DNA of 64,000 bases from contig NC_021171.1 of assembly GCF_000242895.2 (NCBI RefSeq), forward strand, positions 1,770,001 to 1,834,000. The letters run 5' to 3'. The first letter of the stretch is position 1. Every line of letters begins with the position of its first letter. The stretch comes from Bacillus sp. 1NLA3E (GTDB lineage: Bacteria > Bacillota > Bacilli > Bacillales > Cytobacillaceae). Positions 1 to 8,792 of the stretch are shown piece after piece. A model generated the notes under the pieces. The model had not been told where the DNA came from, made no database searches, and saw only the letters and a program-made list of their open reading frames with translations. A program made the translations under genes and the position numbers.

Positions 1-1
1 G

Positions 2-616
2 GGTCGGGTTGGAGAAGTAATCACACGGACCTGGCAAACTGCCGATAAAATGAAGAAACAACGCGGGAAATTAGCTGAGGACCACGGAGCTGTCGGCGAT
101 AATTTTAGAATTAAAAGGTATATTTCAAAATATACAATTAATCCAGCTATTGTTCATGGCATTTCGGAGTTTGTTGGCTCAATTGAAATAGGGAAACTGG
201 CAGATTTGGTGATTTGGGAACCGGCCTTTTTTGGTGTAAAACCAGAGTTGATTTTGAAAGGAGGAATGATTGCTTATAGTGTAATGGGTGATCCTAACGC
301 GAGTATTCCTACCCCTCAACCCGCCATTTATCGACCCATGTTTGCTTCTTTTGGTGGTGCAAAAAATAAGACTTCGATTACGTTTGTTTCAAAGACGGCT
401 TACGAAAAAGACATTGGTTCGAAGCTAAGCCTACAAAAAATAGTTAAACCGGTATCCGGAACCCGTCAAATAACGAAGAAGAATATGAAATTTAACGGTG
501 AAACGCCAGAAATTGAAGTGGATCCACACACCTATGAAGTAAAGGTTGATGGTCAATTAATCACATGCGAGCCTGCTGAGGTCCTGCCAATGGCCCAACG
601 ATATTTCTTATTCTGA
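2..616 (+). CDS. ureC: Urease subunit alpha, C-terminal part (5' end outside window)
   Basis: This frame is open from the first bases of the window and gives about 204 residues, the last third of an approximately 570-residue urease catalytic subunit. Typical UreC C-terminal segments are visible: the [20 protein letters not shown] stretch, [12 protein letters not shown], a YRPMFASFG segment and the C-terminal MAQRYFLF. Urease hydrolyses urea to ammonia and carbamate using a nickel centre; the nickel ligands and most of the active site lie upstream of this window. It heads a run of accessory genes ureE-F-G-D on the same strand with almost no gaps, so it is part of a classical urease operon. ureA and ureB presumably precede it (inference). 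Confidence 0.97.
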   Translation, partial: GRVGEVITRTWQTADKMKKQRGKLAEDHGAVGDNFRIKRYISKYTINPAIVHGISEFVGSIEIGKLADLVIWEPAFFGVKPELILKGGMIAYSVMGDPNASIPTPQPAIYRPMFASFGGAKNKTSITFVSKTAYEKDIGSKLSLQKIVKPVSGTRQITKKNMKFNGETPEIEVDPHTYEVKVDGQLITCEPAEVLPMAQRYFLF

Positions 617-626
617 GGTGAGAAAG

Positions 627-1073
627 ATGATTATTGAAAAAATAATCGGTAATGTAGCGACGATTGAAGAAAACATTCCCCATATTGAACGTGTATTCAT
701 GGAAAGTGATGCTTTACTAAAGCGAGTCCAACGGGTAACAACAGACCATGGGAATGAACTAGGTATTCGATTAAAAGAGAATAAAAGTCTTGAAGATGGT
801 GACGTCTTGTATATGGATGAAAACAATATGATCATCGTAACTGTCACACCCGATGATTTATTAACCATTATGCCAACTTCGATTCAGCAAATGGGTGAAA
901 TTGCTCACCAACTGGGGAACCGACACCTGCCTGCTCAATTCGAGGGAAAACTAATGCTTGTCCAATATGATTATTTAGTTGAAGAATTGTTACAGAAGCT
1001 TGAAGTTCCCTACAGACGTGAAAAACGTAAAGTAAAACAAGCATTCCGACATATCGGTCATCGCCATGATTAG
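627..1073 (+). CDS. ureE: Urease accessory protein UreE (nickel metallochaperone)
   Basis: A 148-residue protein starting [16 protein letters not shown], the usual UreE N-terminus. I chose ATG 627 over the in-frame GTG at 618 because GAGGTGAG at 615-622 is well spaced for it and homologues begin there. UreE carries nickel to the UreG/UreF/UreD-apourease complex in the cytoplasm. The C-terminus (HIGHRHD) has a few histidines but not the long His tail of some UreE proteins. Its 3' end overlaps ureF by 8 bp, so the two are translationally coupled. The call rests on the N-terminal motif, the length and the position between ureC and ureF. Confidence 0.95.
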   Translation: MIIEKIIGNVATIEENIPHIERVFMESDALLKRVQRVTTDHGNELGIRLKENKSLEDGDVLYMDENNMIIVTVTPDDLLTIMPTSIQQMGEIAHQLGNRHLPAQFEGKLMLVQYDYLVEELLQKLEVPYRREKRKVKQAFRHIGHRHD

Positions 1074-1752
1074 CTCACTTTTTCCTTTGCTTCAACTTTG
1101 TGATTCAAATTTCCCTTCAGGGGCTTTTTCCCACTCATTTGGGTTGGAAACATACATCCAAGATCAACAGATTTTAGATAAAGAGAGCTTCTTAAAAGCG
1201 ATCGGTACCTATATTTCACATCAGCTTGTATATTGTGATGGATTAGCTTGTAGATTTATTTTCGAAGCGTTGGAAAATCAGCATATCTCTGAAATCATTA
1301 AATATGATCAGTTGCTATTTGTTTCCAGCTTGGCAAATGAAACAAGAACCGGTAATCGAAGAATTGGTGTAAGATTGGCAAAGCTCTGTGCCCAACTGTA
1401 CCCGTCTGAACATCTTACAAACTATCTAAATCAAATAAATAGAAAAGAAGCTTACGGTCATTCGTCGCTAGTTTTTGCGATGGTCAGTTTCCATTTACAA
1501 GTGGAAAAGGATACAGCATTAGGAGCTTATTTATTCTCTTGTGTCTCTTCATTAATTCAAAATGCAGTTCGGGGAATCCCGCTCGGACAAACAGACGGCC
1601 AAAAGTTATTGGTGGAGGTTCAGTTGCTTATTAAAGGGGCTGTAGCGGCAATCAATCTATTGAATCCAGAAGATTTTGGCGCGGCTAGTCCAGGGTTAGA
1701 AATTGCTCAAATGCGACATGAACGACTTGATGTTCGATTATTTATGTCTTAA
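1066..1752 (+). CDS. ureF: Urease accessory protein UreF
   Basis: A 228-residue protein beginning [28 protein letters not shown], with the characteristic UreF SxxPxGxFxHSxGLE motif near residues 12-28. It is the expected length for UreF. A C-terminal segment (IPLGQTDGQ, about residues 168-176) is also typical. UreF forms a complex with UreD and UreG on apo-urease and controls GTP-dependent nickel insertion. It starts inside the end of ureE (8 bp overlap) and is followed by ureG after 15 bp with an AAAGGAGGGG ribosome binding site, consistent with one transcript. Confidence 0.96.
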   Translation: MISSLFPLLQLCDSNFPSGAFSHSFGLETYIQDQQILDKESFLKAIGTYISHQLVYCDGLACRFIFEALENQHISEIIKYDQLLFVSSLANETRTGNRRIGVRLAKLCAQLYPSEHLTNYLNQINRKEAYGHSSLVFAMVSFHLQVEKDTALGAYLFSCVSSLIQNAVRGIPLGQTDGQKLLVEVQLLIKGAVAAINLLNPEDFGAASPGLEIAQMRHERLDVRLFMS

Positions 1753-1767
1753 AAGGAGGGGAACAAA

Positions 1768-2382
1768 ATGGAACCAGTGATTATTGGAGTTGGAGGGCCT
1801 GTTGGGGCAGGAAAAACCATGCTTGTAGAAAAATTGACGAGAACGATGTTTAAAGATTATAGCATGGCCGTCGTCACGAATGACATTTATACAAAAGAAG
1901 ATGCTTTGTTTTTAATAAAAAATGGGGTGCTTCCAGAGGATCGAGTCATCGGCGTTGAAACGGGAGGCTGTCCACATACAGCAATAAGAGAGGATGCCTC
2001 AATGAATTTTGCCGCAATAGAAGAATTAACTGAACTACATCCCGATCTTGATTTGATTTTCGTTGAGAGTGGTGGTGACAACTTGGCGGCTACATTTAGT
2101 CCAGAGCTTGTTGATTTTTCCATCTATATTATTGATGTTGCTCAGGGAGAAAAGATTCCTAGGAAAGGCGGACAGGGAATGATAAAATCAGACCTGTTTA
2201 TCATTAACAAAATTGATTTAGCACCCTATGTCGGGGCAAGTCTGCAAGTCATGGAGCAGGATACAATTGCAGCGAGAGGAAATAAACCCTATATTTTCAC
2301 AAATCTAAAAGACGGAACGGGGTTAGAAAAGGTCGTGGATTGGATCAAGAGCCAAGCCTTTTTTATTGGTCTGAAATCATGA
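1768..2382 (+). CDS. ureG: Urease accessory GTPase UreG
   Basis: A 204-residue SIMIBI-class GTPase. The P-loop [15 protein letters not shown] is at about residues 8-22, the metal-binding CPH motif at about residues 67-69 ([13 protein letters not shown]), the switch region [16 protein letters not shown] follows, and a guanine-specificity NKID motif lies near residues 147-150. UreG couples GTP hydrolysis to nickel delivery into urease. A strong AAAGGAGGGG site precedes ATG 1768. The stop overlaps the start of ureD in an ATGA arrangement. No residue known to be essential looks lost. Confidence 0.98.
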   Translation: MEPVIIGVGGPVGAGKTMLVEKLTRTMFKDYSMAVVTNDIYTKEDALFLIKNGVLPEDRVIGVETGGCPHTAIREDASMNFAAIEELTELHPDLDLIFVESGGDNLAATFSPELVDFSIYIIDVAQGEKIPRKGGQGMIKSDLFIINKIDLAPYVGASLQVMEQDTIAARGNKPYIFTNLKDGTGLEKVVDWIKSQAFFIGLKS

Positions 2383-3194
2383 GTTTTACTGGTGCAATAG
2401 ATTTGAATGTTGCCAAAAAACAACTAAAAACAATTGTTTCTGATTGCTATTATGAAGGTGCACTAAAAATCACCCGGCCTGTTTACAATGAAAAAAATTA
2501 TCCAACTATCTATTTGATTCACGTGGGTGGTGGATATGTAGATGGAGATACATATTTACTAAATATTAGTCTAGAAGATAATGCGGAATTAGCGGTTACG
2601 ACACAGTCCTCTACAAAGGTTTACAGAACACCCAATCATCCTGTTCGTCAAATCACTAATATTATCCTGAAGAAAGGGAGCATGTTGGAATTTTTCCCTG
2701 ACCCTTTAATTGCTTATGAAGATTCTAGATTTGTTCAGGAGACAACAGTTCGAATGGAGACCGGGGCTACCCTATTTTTTTGCGATATCATCACACCAGG
2801 ATGGTCTGCTGAGGGTGGATTGTTTCAATACGATTGGATTAGATCAAAGTTAACCGTTTTTCAAAATGGGAATATGGTCCTTTTTGATTATTTGTTCCTT
2901 GAACATGATGATGATCCTGTCAGACTTTTGAAGATGGAGGGTTATTCACACATTGGATCACTTTTCATCATTCATCAGAATGTAAACAAAGAATTTGTTG
3001 ATCACCTATCTTCATTACTTTCGGAGTACGACATGGACACGAGAATTGGGTTCTCACTTTTACCAGAAGAAGGTGTTGCTTTGCGTATTCTCGCGTTAAG
3101 TACGGGGGTCATTGAAAAAATCATTCATCACGTTCATACTTTTTCCCGCAAGGAATTATTAGATAAGGGTCCGCTGGAGTGGCGAAAATATTGA
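2379..3194 (+). CDS. ureD: Urease accessory protein UreD (UreH)
   Basis: A 271-residue protein. I placed the start at ATG 2379, which overlaps the ureG stop (ATGA); an upstream in-frame ATG at 2340 lies deep inside ureG and is unlikely. UreD-typical segments are present: the [13 protein letters not shown] stretch near residue 55, a [10 protein letters not shown] segment and [16 protein letters not shown]. UreD (named UreH in some organisms) is the scaffold that binds apo-urease and UreF/UreG during nickel insertion. It is the last gene of the operon and is followed directly by a hairpin terminator. Confidence 0.95.
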   Translation: MSFTGAIDLNVAKKQLKTIVSDCYYEGALKITRPVYNEKNYPTIYLIHVGGGYVDGDTYLLNISLEDNAELAVTTQSSTKVYRTPNHPVRQITNIILKKGSMLEFFPDPLIAYEDSRFVQETTVRMETGATLFFCDIITPGWSAEGGLFQYDWIRSKLTVFQNGNMVLFDYLFLEHDDDPVRLLKMEGYSHIGSLFIIHQNVNKEFVDHLSSLLSEYDMDTRIGFSLLPEEGVALRILALSTGVIEKIIHHVHTFSRKELLDKGPLEWRKY

Positions 3195-3200
3195 ATTCAG

Positions 3201-3236
3201 GAACGAGCTGATAAGTGAGCTCGTTTTGTTTTTTTT
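3201..3236 (+). terminator. Rho-independent terminator after ureD
   Basis: The stem AACGAGC/GCTCGTT with a short loop is followed by a T-rich run (TTTTGTTTTTTTT). It lies 7 bp after the ureD stop and ends the urease operon. The T-run is also the insertion site of the adjacent mobile repeat. Confidence 0.85.
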
Positions 3237-3384
3237 GGCTCTGTTAAACTAGAATGTTGATTTCCGCTCCAGGTGCTTCGCGCACCTTAGGGGCTCACCT
3301 GTCCCGCTGCTCCCGCAGGAGTCTTCGCGCCTTCCACTCCAATCAACATTGTGAAAAAAATCAACATTGAGCTTTAACACAGCC
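3237..3384 (+). repeat. MITE-like repeat, copy 1 (internally deleted)
   Basis: A 148 bp copy of the dispersed element seen seven times in the window. It starts GGCTCTGTTAAA and ends TTTAACACAGCC (terminal inverted repeats). It is flanked by eight T on each side, consistent with an 8 bp target duplication. Compared with full copies it lacks about 40 bp of the central GC-rich palindrome. The deletion runs between two GGGG tracts, which suggests slippage or recombination. It is in the same orientation as copies 2, 4 and 7. Confidence 0.9.
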
Positions 3385-3499
3385 TTTTTTTTAAATACTT
3401 TACATTATATGTACCATATTGAAAACATGGGGTAATTCTTGTATTATAAAAATGAATGAATATTCATAAAATTACAAATAAATAGATGGAGGCGGTTAT

Positions 3500-4486
3500 A
3501 TGGGTATTCCTGAAAGTTGGTGGAGTCAGCTAGCCCTCCCAGCGATTTCGGCACCAATGTTCTTAGTATCTGGGCTGGAACTCGTAAAAGGAAGCTGTTT
3601 AAACGGGGTAATCGGGTCATTTCCGGCCCCAAATGCCCGGCCAATTGAAGTATTGGACCAATGGATGGGCGGGCTAAATGAAGATCTGGCAGTAGCGAGA
3701 AAAAATGAACCAAACCGCAAAATAGCGCCGTGGGCGATGAATATGGTCGTTCATAGCACATACAGCCGCCTTGATGAAGAACTGGAACTTGTCCAGAAAC
3801 ATCGACCTCAATTAGTGATCACTTCATTAGGAAACCCGAAACAAGTGGTTGAGATTGTCCATGAATATGGTGGTGTAGTCTTTTCAGATGTGAGCAATGT
3901 AAAGTTCGCCAAAAAGGCAATAGAAGCGGGAGTTGATGGGTTAATTTTAGTAGCCAGTGGAGCAGGTGGACACGCTGGTGCTATTAACAGCTTGGCATTT
4001 GTTGATATGGTTCGAGAATTTTGGGATGGTGTAATTGTTCTCGCGGGAGGTATATCTTCGGGGCAAGGAATATTGGCTGCTCAAGCTGCTGGTGCCGATC
4101 TAGCCTATATAGGGACTCGCTTCATTGTTGCGACCGAAAGCATGGCAAACGATGAATATCGACGGATGCTCGTTGACGCTTCTCAAGACGACATTATTTT
4201 CACCGATGCCTTTTCTGGTGTACATGCCAATATGCTAAAACCAAGTATTGTGAAGGCCGGCATGGATCCTGAACAATTAGTAAAGAAAGATAAAGTAGAT
4301 TTTAATGATATGCAGAAAGAAACAAATGCAAAAGCATGGCGTGATATTTGGTCAGCGGGGCACGGAGTGGGGGTTATTACTAAAATCGAGCCAGTTGCCG
4401 CGATAATTGAACAACTTGAATCCGAATACAAAGAGGCAATTCAAAGAGTGAACCAGCAGGTCCAAAAGCTACGGGGAAACGGATAA
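3500..4486 (+). CDS. Nitronate monooxygenase / NAD(P)H-dependent flavin oxidoreductase family protein
   Basis: A 328-residue TIM-barrel flavoprotein of the 2-nitropropane dioxygenase family. It shows an N-terminal PAISAPMFLVSG segment, the central GAGGHAG motif near residues 154-160 carrying the family's catalytic histidine, and FMN-phosphate-binding loops (VLAGGISSGQGILAAQAAGADLAYIGTRF is split across about residues 180-210). Members oxidise alkyl nitronates or reduce quinones. The real substrate cannot be told from sequence. ATG 3500 is preceded by GGAGGCGG. It is a single-gene unit between the urease terminator and its own terminator at 4518-4559. A distant paralogue is encoded at 41605-42567. 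Confidence 0.88.
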   Translation: MGIPESWWSQLALPAISAPMFLVSGLELVKGSCLNGVIGSFPAPNARPIEVLDQWMGGLNEDLAVARKNEPNRKIAPWAMNMVVHSTYSRLDEELELVQKHRPQLVITSLGNPKQVVEIVHEYGGVVFSDVSNVKFAKKAIEAGVDGLILVASGAGGHAGAINSLAFVDMVREFWDGVIVLAGGISSGQGILAAQAAGADLAYIGTRFIVATESMANDEYRRMLVDASQDDIIFTDAFSGVHANMLKPSIVKAGMDPEQLVKKDKVDFNDMQKETNAKAWRDIWSAGHGVGVITKIEPVAAIIEQLESEYKEAIQRVNQQVQKLRGNG

Positions 4487-4517
4487 CAAAAGATAAGTGC
4501 TTAAATGAGCATTGAAG

Positions 4518-4559
4518 GTGAGGCAGGACCAATATGGGTTTTGTCTCACTTTTTTTTTT
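4518..4559 (+). terminator. Rho-independent terminator
   Basis: An imperfect hairpin, GTGAGGCAGGACC paired with GGTTTTGTCTCAC (G:U pairs allowed), is followed by about ten T. It ends the 3500-4486 transcript. Confidence 0.75.
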
Positions 4560-4685
4560 GATGGAATATATATGAACTTACGATTTTGAAACCTATAGGT
4601 CGTTTTGACTAGTATATTTATTTAAAAAAGAGTAATCTGTAAAGAACTAGGTAAGCATTTTAGAAGAAACTCAGGTGAAAAATTA

Positions 4686-5774
4686 ATGAACCTATATTCA
4701 GATGTGTGTATTGTTGGAGCTGGTCCTGGTGGGGCTTTATTAGGATATCTCTTAGCTAAAAACAATATCTCTACCGTTGTTCTAGAAAGAAATTCGAGAA
4801 TTGACAAGGAATTTCGAGGTGAACACATCAACGAAGTCGGTGAACACCTTTTAAAAAAGCATAACTTATACAATAAGATCCAGGAATATGGGATTCTCCC
4901 GATGGAACGGATCGAATATTGGGATCAGGGTAAACCATTCAAAACTATTTATGCAAGCTCTAAAGAAGATCATTTAGGCATTCACATACCACAAAACCAC
5001 TTGCTAAGTGTTTTAACAAATGAGGCGAAGCAATTTTCCCATTATAGGTTATTAATGAATACTGCAGTTAATGATTTAATAGAGGATGCAAACGGTAAGT
5101 ATATTGGGGTAAAAGCTAATAGGGATGGAGATAATGTTAATGTGTATGCTTCGATCATTATTGCTAGCGATGGGCGATTTTCAACAGTAAAAAAGTTAGC
5201 TCATATTCCCTACCAGACAAGGAAACATGGTTATGACCTGCTTTGGGCAAAAATTCCTGCTCCGGTTGGGTGGAAGGCAACGATCCGCTTTGCTATGGTG
5301 GACGGGGAGCAGCTTGCATTGTTCACGCAGGCCGGAGGATTTGTCCAAATCGGTTGGAACATTAAAGAGGGGTCCTATCCCGAAATTCGCAAGCAATCTT
5401 TTGAACCATATATTCAAAAATTAGTTGAGGCTTTCCCACAGTTGGAGGGTCCAGTCCGTCAGCAAATTAACTCGTGGAATGATTTCGTATTTTTATCTGT
5501 CTTCAGCAGTTCCTGTGAGCAATGGACGAAGTATGGATTGGTGGTTATCGGGGACGCAGCTCACACGATGACTCCAACGGGTGCTTTTGGGATCAATTGT
5601 TCCTTGAAGGATGCTGATATGCTAGCGGAAATTCTGATTAACATGGATGATATAAAGAGTGCAACATCTCAGGATTTCCAGACTTTTGAAGAAAGTCGGA
5701 AGCAAGAAATGACCCTGATACAAGAAGAGCAGATTAAACAGGAACAAACTTATAAAGAAAATTTCCTGATATGA
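4686..5774 (+). CDS. FAD-dependent oxidoreductase (aromatic-ring hydroxylase / UbiH-like fold)
   Basis: A 362-residue group A flavin monooxygenase-like protein. It has an N-terminal Rossmann motif VGAGPGGALLGYLLA (about residues 10-24), the ERN acidic end of beta-2, and the second FAD motif GDAAHTMTPTGAFGINCSLKDA (split; about residues 292-313). In the second motif the usual GQG is replaced by FGI. The family hydroxylates or oxidises aromatic or isoprenoid substrates with NAD(P)H and O2. The substrate here is unknown. It is followed after about 80 bp by a RibA-like gene and then a HAD phosphatase on the same strand. A nearby start further upstream is not excluded because the ribosome binding site is weak. 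Confidence 0.8.
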   Translation: MNLYSDVCIVGAGPGGALLGYLLAKNNISTVVLERNSRIDKEFRGEHINEVGEHLLKKHNLYNKIQEYGILPMERIEYWDQGKPFKTIYASSKEDHLGIHIPQNHLLSVLTNEAKQFSHYRLLMNTAVNDLIEDANGKYIGVKANRDGDNVNVYASIIIASDGRFSTVKKLAHIPYQTRKHGYDLLWAKIPAPVGWKATIRFAMVDGEQLALFTQAGGFVQIGWNIKEGSYPEIRKQSFEPYIQKLVEAFPQLEGPVRQQINSWNDFVFLSVFSSSCEQWTKYGLVVIGDAAHTMTPTGAFGINCSLKDADMLAEILINMDDIKSATSQDFQTFEESRKQEMTLIQEEQIKQEQTYKENFLI

Positions 5775-5856
5775 GATTAGCTCCAAAAGGTTTATTTTAG
5801 CAGGCAGTGGTATGATAGCAATATGGACAAGTATTGTAAACAAAGAGGTGGATATT

Positions 5857-6615
5857 TTGATTGATACACGTGTAGTCTCAATTTTAAAAGAAAATATTAC
5901 CGTAATTAAAAATAATGGAAAATCAATTTACCTTGTTGGTCCGATTCAATTACCTGTAAATTTGAATGGCGAAACAACTACTTTTAAATGGTATTGTTGG
6001 TTAAAATGTGAGGATATGGCAGGTCATTTTTGTAATGATGGCTCATATGATACTGAGAAAATTATTGAAACCTTATCATCGTCAAATCTAGCTGAAATGC
6101 AACAATCGAGTGTATTGGTGTATGGTGATTTTGAAAATGAAGAGGATGCGCTAATCAGGATGCATAGTATTTGCCACACTGGTGATATATTTGGCAGTAA
6201 ACGGTGTGATTGTGGATTCCAATTAAAGCAGGCAATGAAAATGATTTCTGATCATGGAACAGGAGCTCTTTTTTATTTAGCAAATCACGAGGGCAGGGGA
6301 ATTGGCTTGTTTAGTAAAGCAATGGCCTATATTCTTCAGGAGAAAGGGCTTGATACCGTAGAAGCCAATCTCCAGCTTGGATTTGTAGACGATTCTCGTA
6401 ATTATGAGGATGCGATTAGGGTACTAAAGACACTCAGGACCAAGCCGGTAACGTTGATCACCAATAATCCTCGGAAACTTGATGCCTTGAAAAATTCGGG
6501 GGCAAATGTGGTAGAACGAGTATCATTATGGGGAGATGTTTCTAAGTATAATCAGAAATATCTCGAAACAAAAATTAAGCGTTCAGGCCATTTCCGTAAA
6601 CAAGATGATCAATGA
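5857..6615 (+). CDS. Stand-alone GTP cyclohydrolase II-like protein (RibA domain), divergent
   Basis: A 252-residue protein. I favour TTG 5857, preceded by AAAGAGGTGG, over the unsupported ATG 5812. Residues from about 88 to the end are RibA-like: CHTGDIFGSKRCDCGFQL carries the three zinc-binding cysteines, then HEGRGIGL, a DTVEANLQLGF segment and TNNPRKLDAL. Bona fide enzymes open the GTP imidazole ring, the first step of riboflavin synthesis. Bacilli normally encode RibA fused to RibB in the rib operon, whereas this is a lone copy with an approximately 85-residue N-terminal extension. The usual YLR before GHEGRG reads YLAN here, losing an arginine. It may act outside riboflavin synthesis (inference). 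Confidence 0.78.
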   Translation: MIDTRVVSILKENITVIKNNGKSIYLVGPIQLPVNLNGETTTFKWYCWLKCEDMAGHFCNDGSYDTEKIIETLSSSNLAEMQQSSVLVYGDFENEEDALIRMHSICHTGDIFGSKRCDCGFQLKQAMKMISDHGTGALFYLANHEGRGIGLFSKAMAYILQEKGLDTVEANLQLGFVDDSRNYEDAIRVLKTLRTKPVTLITNNPRKLDALKNSGANVVERVSLWGDVSKYNQKYLETKIKRSGHFRKQDDQ

Positions 6616-6685
6616 TAAAAGGGAAAATCTGATCAACAACACCACGCTACCGATACTTATATAGAGAAGATTTGGAGGAGAGGTT

Positions 6686-7429
6686 TTGAACAACAAGGAA
6701 ATTAAGCTCGTTGCTTTAGATATGGACGGGACTTTGCTGAATGATCGAGATGAAGTCTCGCTAGCAAACCGAGAAACTATTAGAGAAGCGCAAAGCAAAG
6801 GGATACATATCGTTTGTTGCACGGGAAGATCTTTAATTACTTCCCGTGATTACGTTAAGAATCTAGAACTATCTTCCTACCATATTACAGTAAATGGTAG
6901 TGAGGTCTGGGATGAAAAAGGTGTTCTGATTCACAGAAAAATCGTTCCGACCGACCATATTCAGTGGATGTTCGATTTAGCAAAGGAACATCAAACCAAA
7001 TTTTGGGCAACCGCCACAGACCGTGTTTGGCGCAGGGAAATGCCTGAAGAAATAGAAAATCACACTTGGTTAAAATTCGGCTTTGAGATTCCTGAAGATG
7101 ATGTTCGAAATACTATTCTAGGGAATCTTCGCGAGCGTGGTCAGTATTTTGAAATTAGTAATTCTAGTCCAATCAATATTGAGGTCAACTCGAGTGGTGT
7201 CAATAAAGCCAGAGGGATTGAAGTGGTTTGTGGGCGACTTGGTCTATCAATGGATCAGGTTATGGCTGTGGGTGACAGCTTAAATGACATGTCCATGATT
7301 CAGGCTGCTGGAATAGGGGTAGCGATGGGTAACGCCCAAGAGGAAGTAAAACGTGCAGCAAATTGGGTGACAGCTACGAATAATGAAGATGGTGTCGCCC
7401 ACGCCATTCACAAATGGGTGCTAAGCTAA
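6686..7429 (+). CDS. Cof-type HAD-superfamily phosphatase
   Basis: A 247-residue HAD hydrolase of the Cof/YkrA subfamily (C2 cap). Motif I is DMDGTLLND (about residues 12-20, with nucleophile and acid Asp). Motif II is CCTGRS and motif IV is GDSLNDMSMI near residues 193-202. The start is TTG 6686 behind TTTGGAGGAGAGG. Family members dephosphorylate sugar phosphates, FMN, pyridoxal phosphate or the pyrimidine intermediate of riboflavin synthesis. The position 70 bp after a GTP cyclohydrolase II-like gene makes a pyrimidine or flavin phosphate substrate an attractive but unproven idea. Confidence 0.9.
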   Translation: MNNKEIKLVALDMDGTLLNDRDEVSLANRETIREAQSKGIHIVCCTGRSLITSRDYVKNLELSSYHITVNGSEVWDEKGVLIHRKIVPTDHIQWMFDLAKEHQTKFWATATDRVWRREMPEEIENHTWLKFGFEIPEDDVRNTILGNLRERGQYFEISNSSPINIEVNSSGVNKARGIEVVCGRLGLSMDQVMAVGDSLNDMSMIQAAGIGVAMGNAQEEVKRAANWVTATNNEDGVAHAIHKWVLS

Positions 7430-7442
7430 TCAAGTTTTTATT

Positions 7443-7492
7443 ACCAAAAGGGTCGTGAACTTAGATTAATCTAGGTTCACGACCCTTTTGGT
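7443..7492. terminator. Bidirectional Rho-independent terminator
   Basis: A nearly perfect inverted repeat of about 23 bp per arm (ACCAAAAGGGTCGTGAAC... and its complement) has a small TTAA loop, with A-rich and T-rich flanks on both strands. It separates the convergent genes ending at 7429 (+) and 7493 (-), so it probably serves both. Confidence 0.9.
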
Positions 7493-7765
7493 TTATTTTT
7501 TCTTTTTAACAATTTTCACAAATTTATATCCTGGTTTCATTTTGATTTTTTCTGTACCGCCTTTTGTTTTTATCTGAAAAAGGGTGAATTTTTTCGGTTG
7601 ATGATCGAGAACATCAATCTTAACGATTCCCTGTTTGGCGAATCGTTTCTCGATTTTTTTGAGTTGCTTTTCGCGCTTTTCACCATATAACAAGTCGTAA
7701 GTAATGAGTAATAAATAAATAAACGGAACTCCAATAATGAATGTATAAAGGATAGAATAGATCAT
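7493..7765 (-). CDS. Small membrane-anchored basic protein, unknown function
   Basis: A 90-residue protein with one N-terminal transmembrane segment (about residues 3-25, rich in I, L, F, Y). A highly basic cytoplasmic-looking remainder ends in KKKK. I do not recognise a named family. The start ATG 7765 has only a distant GAAAGGA upstream, so the exact start is uncertain. It lies downstream of and co-oriented with qoxD but is separated from it by a terminator, so it is probably expressed separately. It shares its 3' terminator with the convergent HAD gene. Confidence 0.6.
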   Translation of the reverse strand: MIYSILYTFIIGVPFIYLLLITYDLLYGEKREKQLKKIEKRFAKQGIVKIDVLDHQPKKFTLFQIKTKGGTEKIKMKPGYKFVKIVKKKK

Positions 7766-7850
7766 AGGTGTAAGTTGAACATCCTTTCAAAGTGATACTC
7801 TCTATTATATCTTTTTCTTGTAAAAATAAAAACATGTTCCGTTTAGAATC

Positions 7851-7882
7851 AAAAAGGCGGTCACCATAGGTGAACCGCCTTT
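7851..7882 (-). terminator. Terminator of the qox operon
   Basis: On the minus strand, an AAAGGCGGTTCACC... hairpin followed by TTTTTG lies 4 bp after the qoxD stop. It ends the qoxABCD transcript. Confidence 0.85.
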
Positions 7883-7885
7883 GAA

Positions 7886-8185
7886 CTACATTCCAAATGA
7901 CATAACCCAAACTGTTCCAAAAACAGTAACAGCAGCAATGAAAAATGCGTACACAATGTTAATTAGTTGTGCCTTCCCGTCTTCACCCTCATTCATATGC
8001 ATGAACATATACAACTGCATAGCGGCTTGAATCACCGCTAGAGTACCAATCACCCAAATAATAGTTTTTAATGGTAAGGAGGTCTTTAGAGCAACAAAGA
8101 CAGCACCAAATGTCAAAACCAGAGACATAAGAAAGCCCATCACATGACTAATCGGAAATCCTGTTGTTTTTGTATGTTGCGACAT
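7886..8185 (-). CDS. qoxD: Cytochrome aa3 quinol oxidase subunit IV
   Basis: A 99-residue membrane protein with three predicted helices and the subunit IV hallmark AAMQLYMFMHMNEGEDGK (about residues 60-77). It is the usual length for QoxD. It stabilises the heme-copper menaquinol oxidase but carries no cofactor. It begins one base after the qoxC stop and is the last gene of the qoxABCD operon on this strand. Confidence 0.95.
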   Translation of the reverse strand: MSQHTKTTGFPISHVMGFLMSLVLTFGAVFVALKTSLPLKTIIWVIGTLAVIQAAMQLYMFMHMNEGEDGKAQLINIVYAFFIAAVTVFGTVWVMSFGM

Positions 8186-8186
8186 T

Positions 8187-8792
8187 TTACCCCACCATCC
8201 TTGCTAAATAAACAAATGTGAAAATGAATATCCAAACAACATCAAGAAAATGCCAATATAAGCCAATAATAAAGATCTTTCTTGCAGTTACTGGAGTGAT
8301 CCCGCGTCGTAGAAGCTGGATAATAATCAAAATAGCCCAACCAATTCCTAAGCTTACGTGTGCTCCGTGCGTTCCTAGTAAGACGAAAAAGCTAGATAGG
8401 AAGGCGCTGGTTTGCATGGTTGCACCTTCATGAACATAATTAGCAAACTCTGAAACTTCCATAAAGATAAACCCTGCACCAAGCAGCAATGTGATAAGCA
8501 GCCAAGTCAATAAGCCCTTCAGGTTGTGACGGCGCATTTCATAGATTGCAAGACCGCAAGTGAAACTACTCGTTAACAATAATATCGTTTCAATTAAGAC
8601 ATCCTTTAGTACAAAGATTTCCTGTGGAGTAGGTCCTCCTGCAGTTCGACCAGCAAGGACCGCATATACAGAAAAGAGGGTAGCGAAAAGGACGATTTCT
8701 GCCCCTAAGAAAATCCAAAATCCGAAAATATTTAATCTGCTTTGTTCTAATTGATATTCTAATGGTAACGTTGTATCGAGTTTAGCTGACAT
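8187..8792 (-). CDS. qoxC: Cytochrome aa3 quinol oxidase subunit III
   Basis: A 201-residue, five-helix subunit III of heme-copper quinol oxidases. Recognisable stretches are FWIFLGAEIVLFATLF near residue 25, the THGAHVSLGI segment around residue 140 and the C-terminal YWHFLDVVWIFIFTFVYL (about residues 178-195). The ATG overlaps the qoxB 3' end by 11 bp behind AGAGGTG. It has no redox cofactor and supports subunit I. The operon order A-B-C-D is as in Bacillus subtilis. Confidence 0.96.
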   Translation of the reverse strand: MSAKLDTTLPLEYQLEQSRLNIFGFWIFLGAEIVLFATLFSVYAVLAGRTAGGPTPQEIFVLKDVLIETILLLTSSFTCGLAIYEMRRHNLKGLLTWLLITLLLGAGFIFMEVSEFANYVHEGATMQTSAFLSSFFVLLGTHGAHVSLGIGWAILIIIQLLRRGITPVTARKIFIIGLYWHFLDVVWIFIFTFVYLARMVG

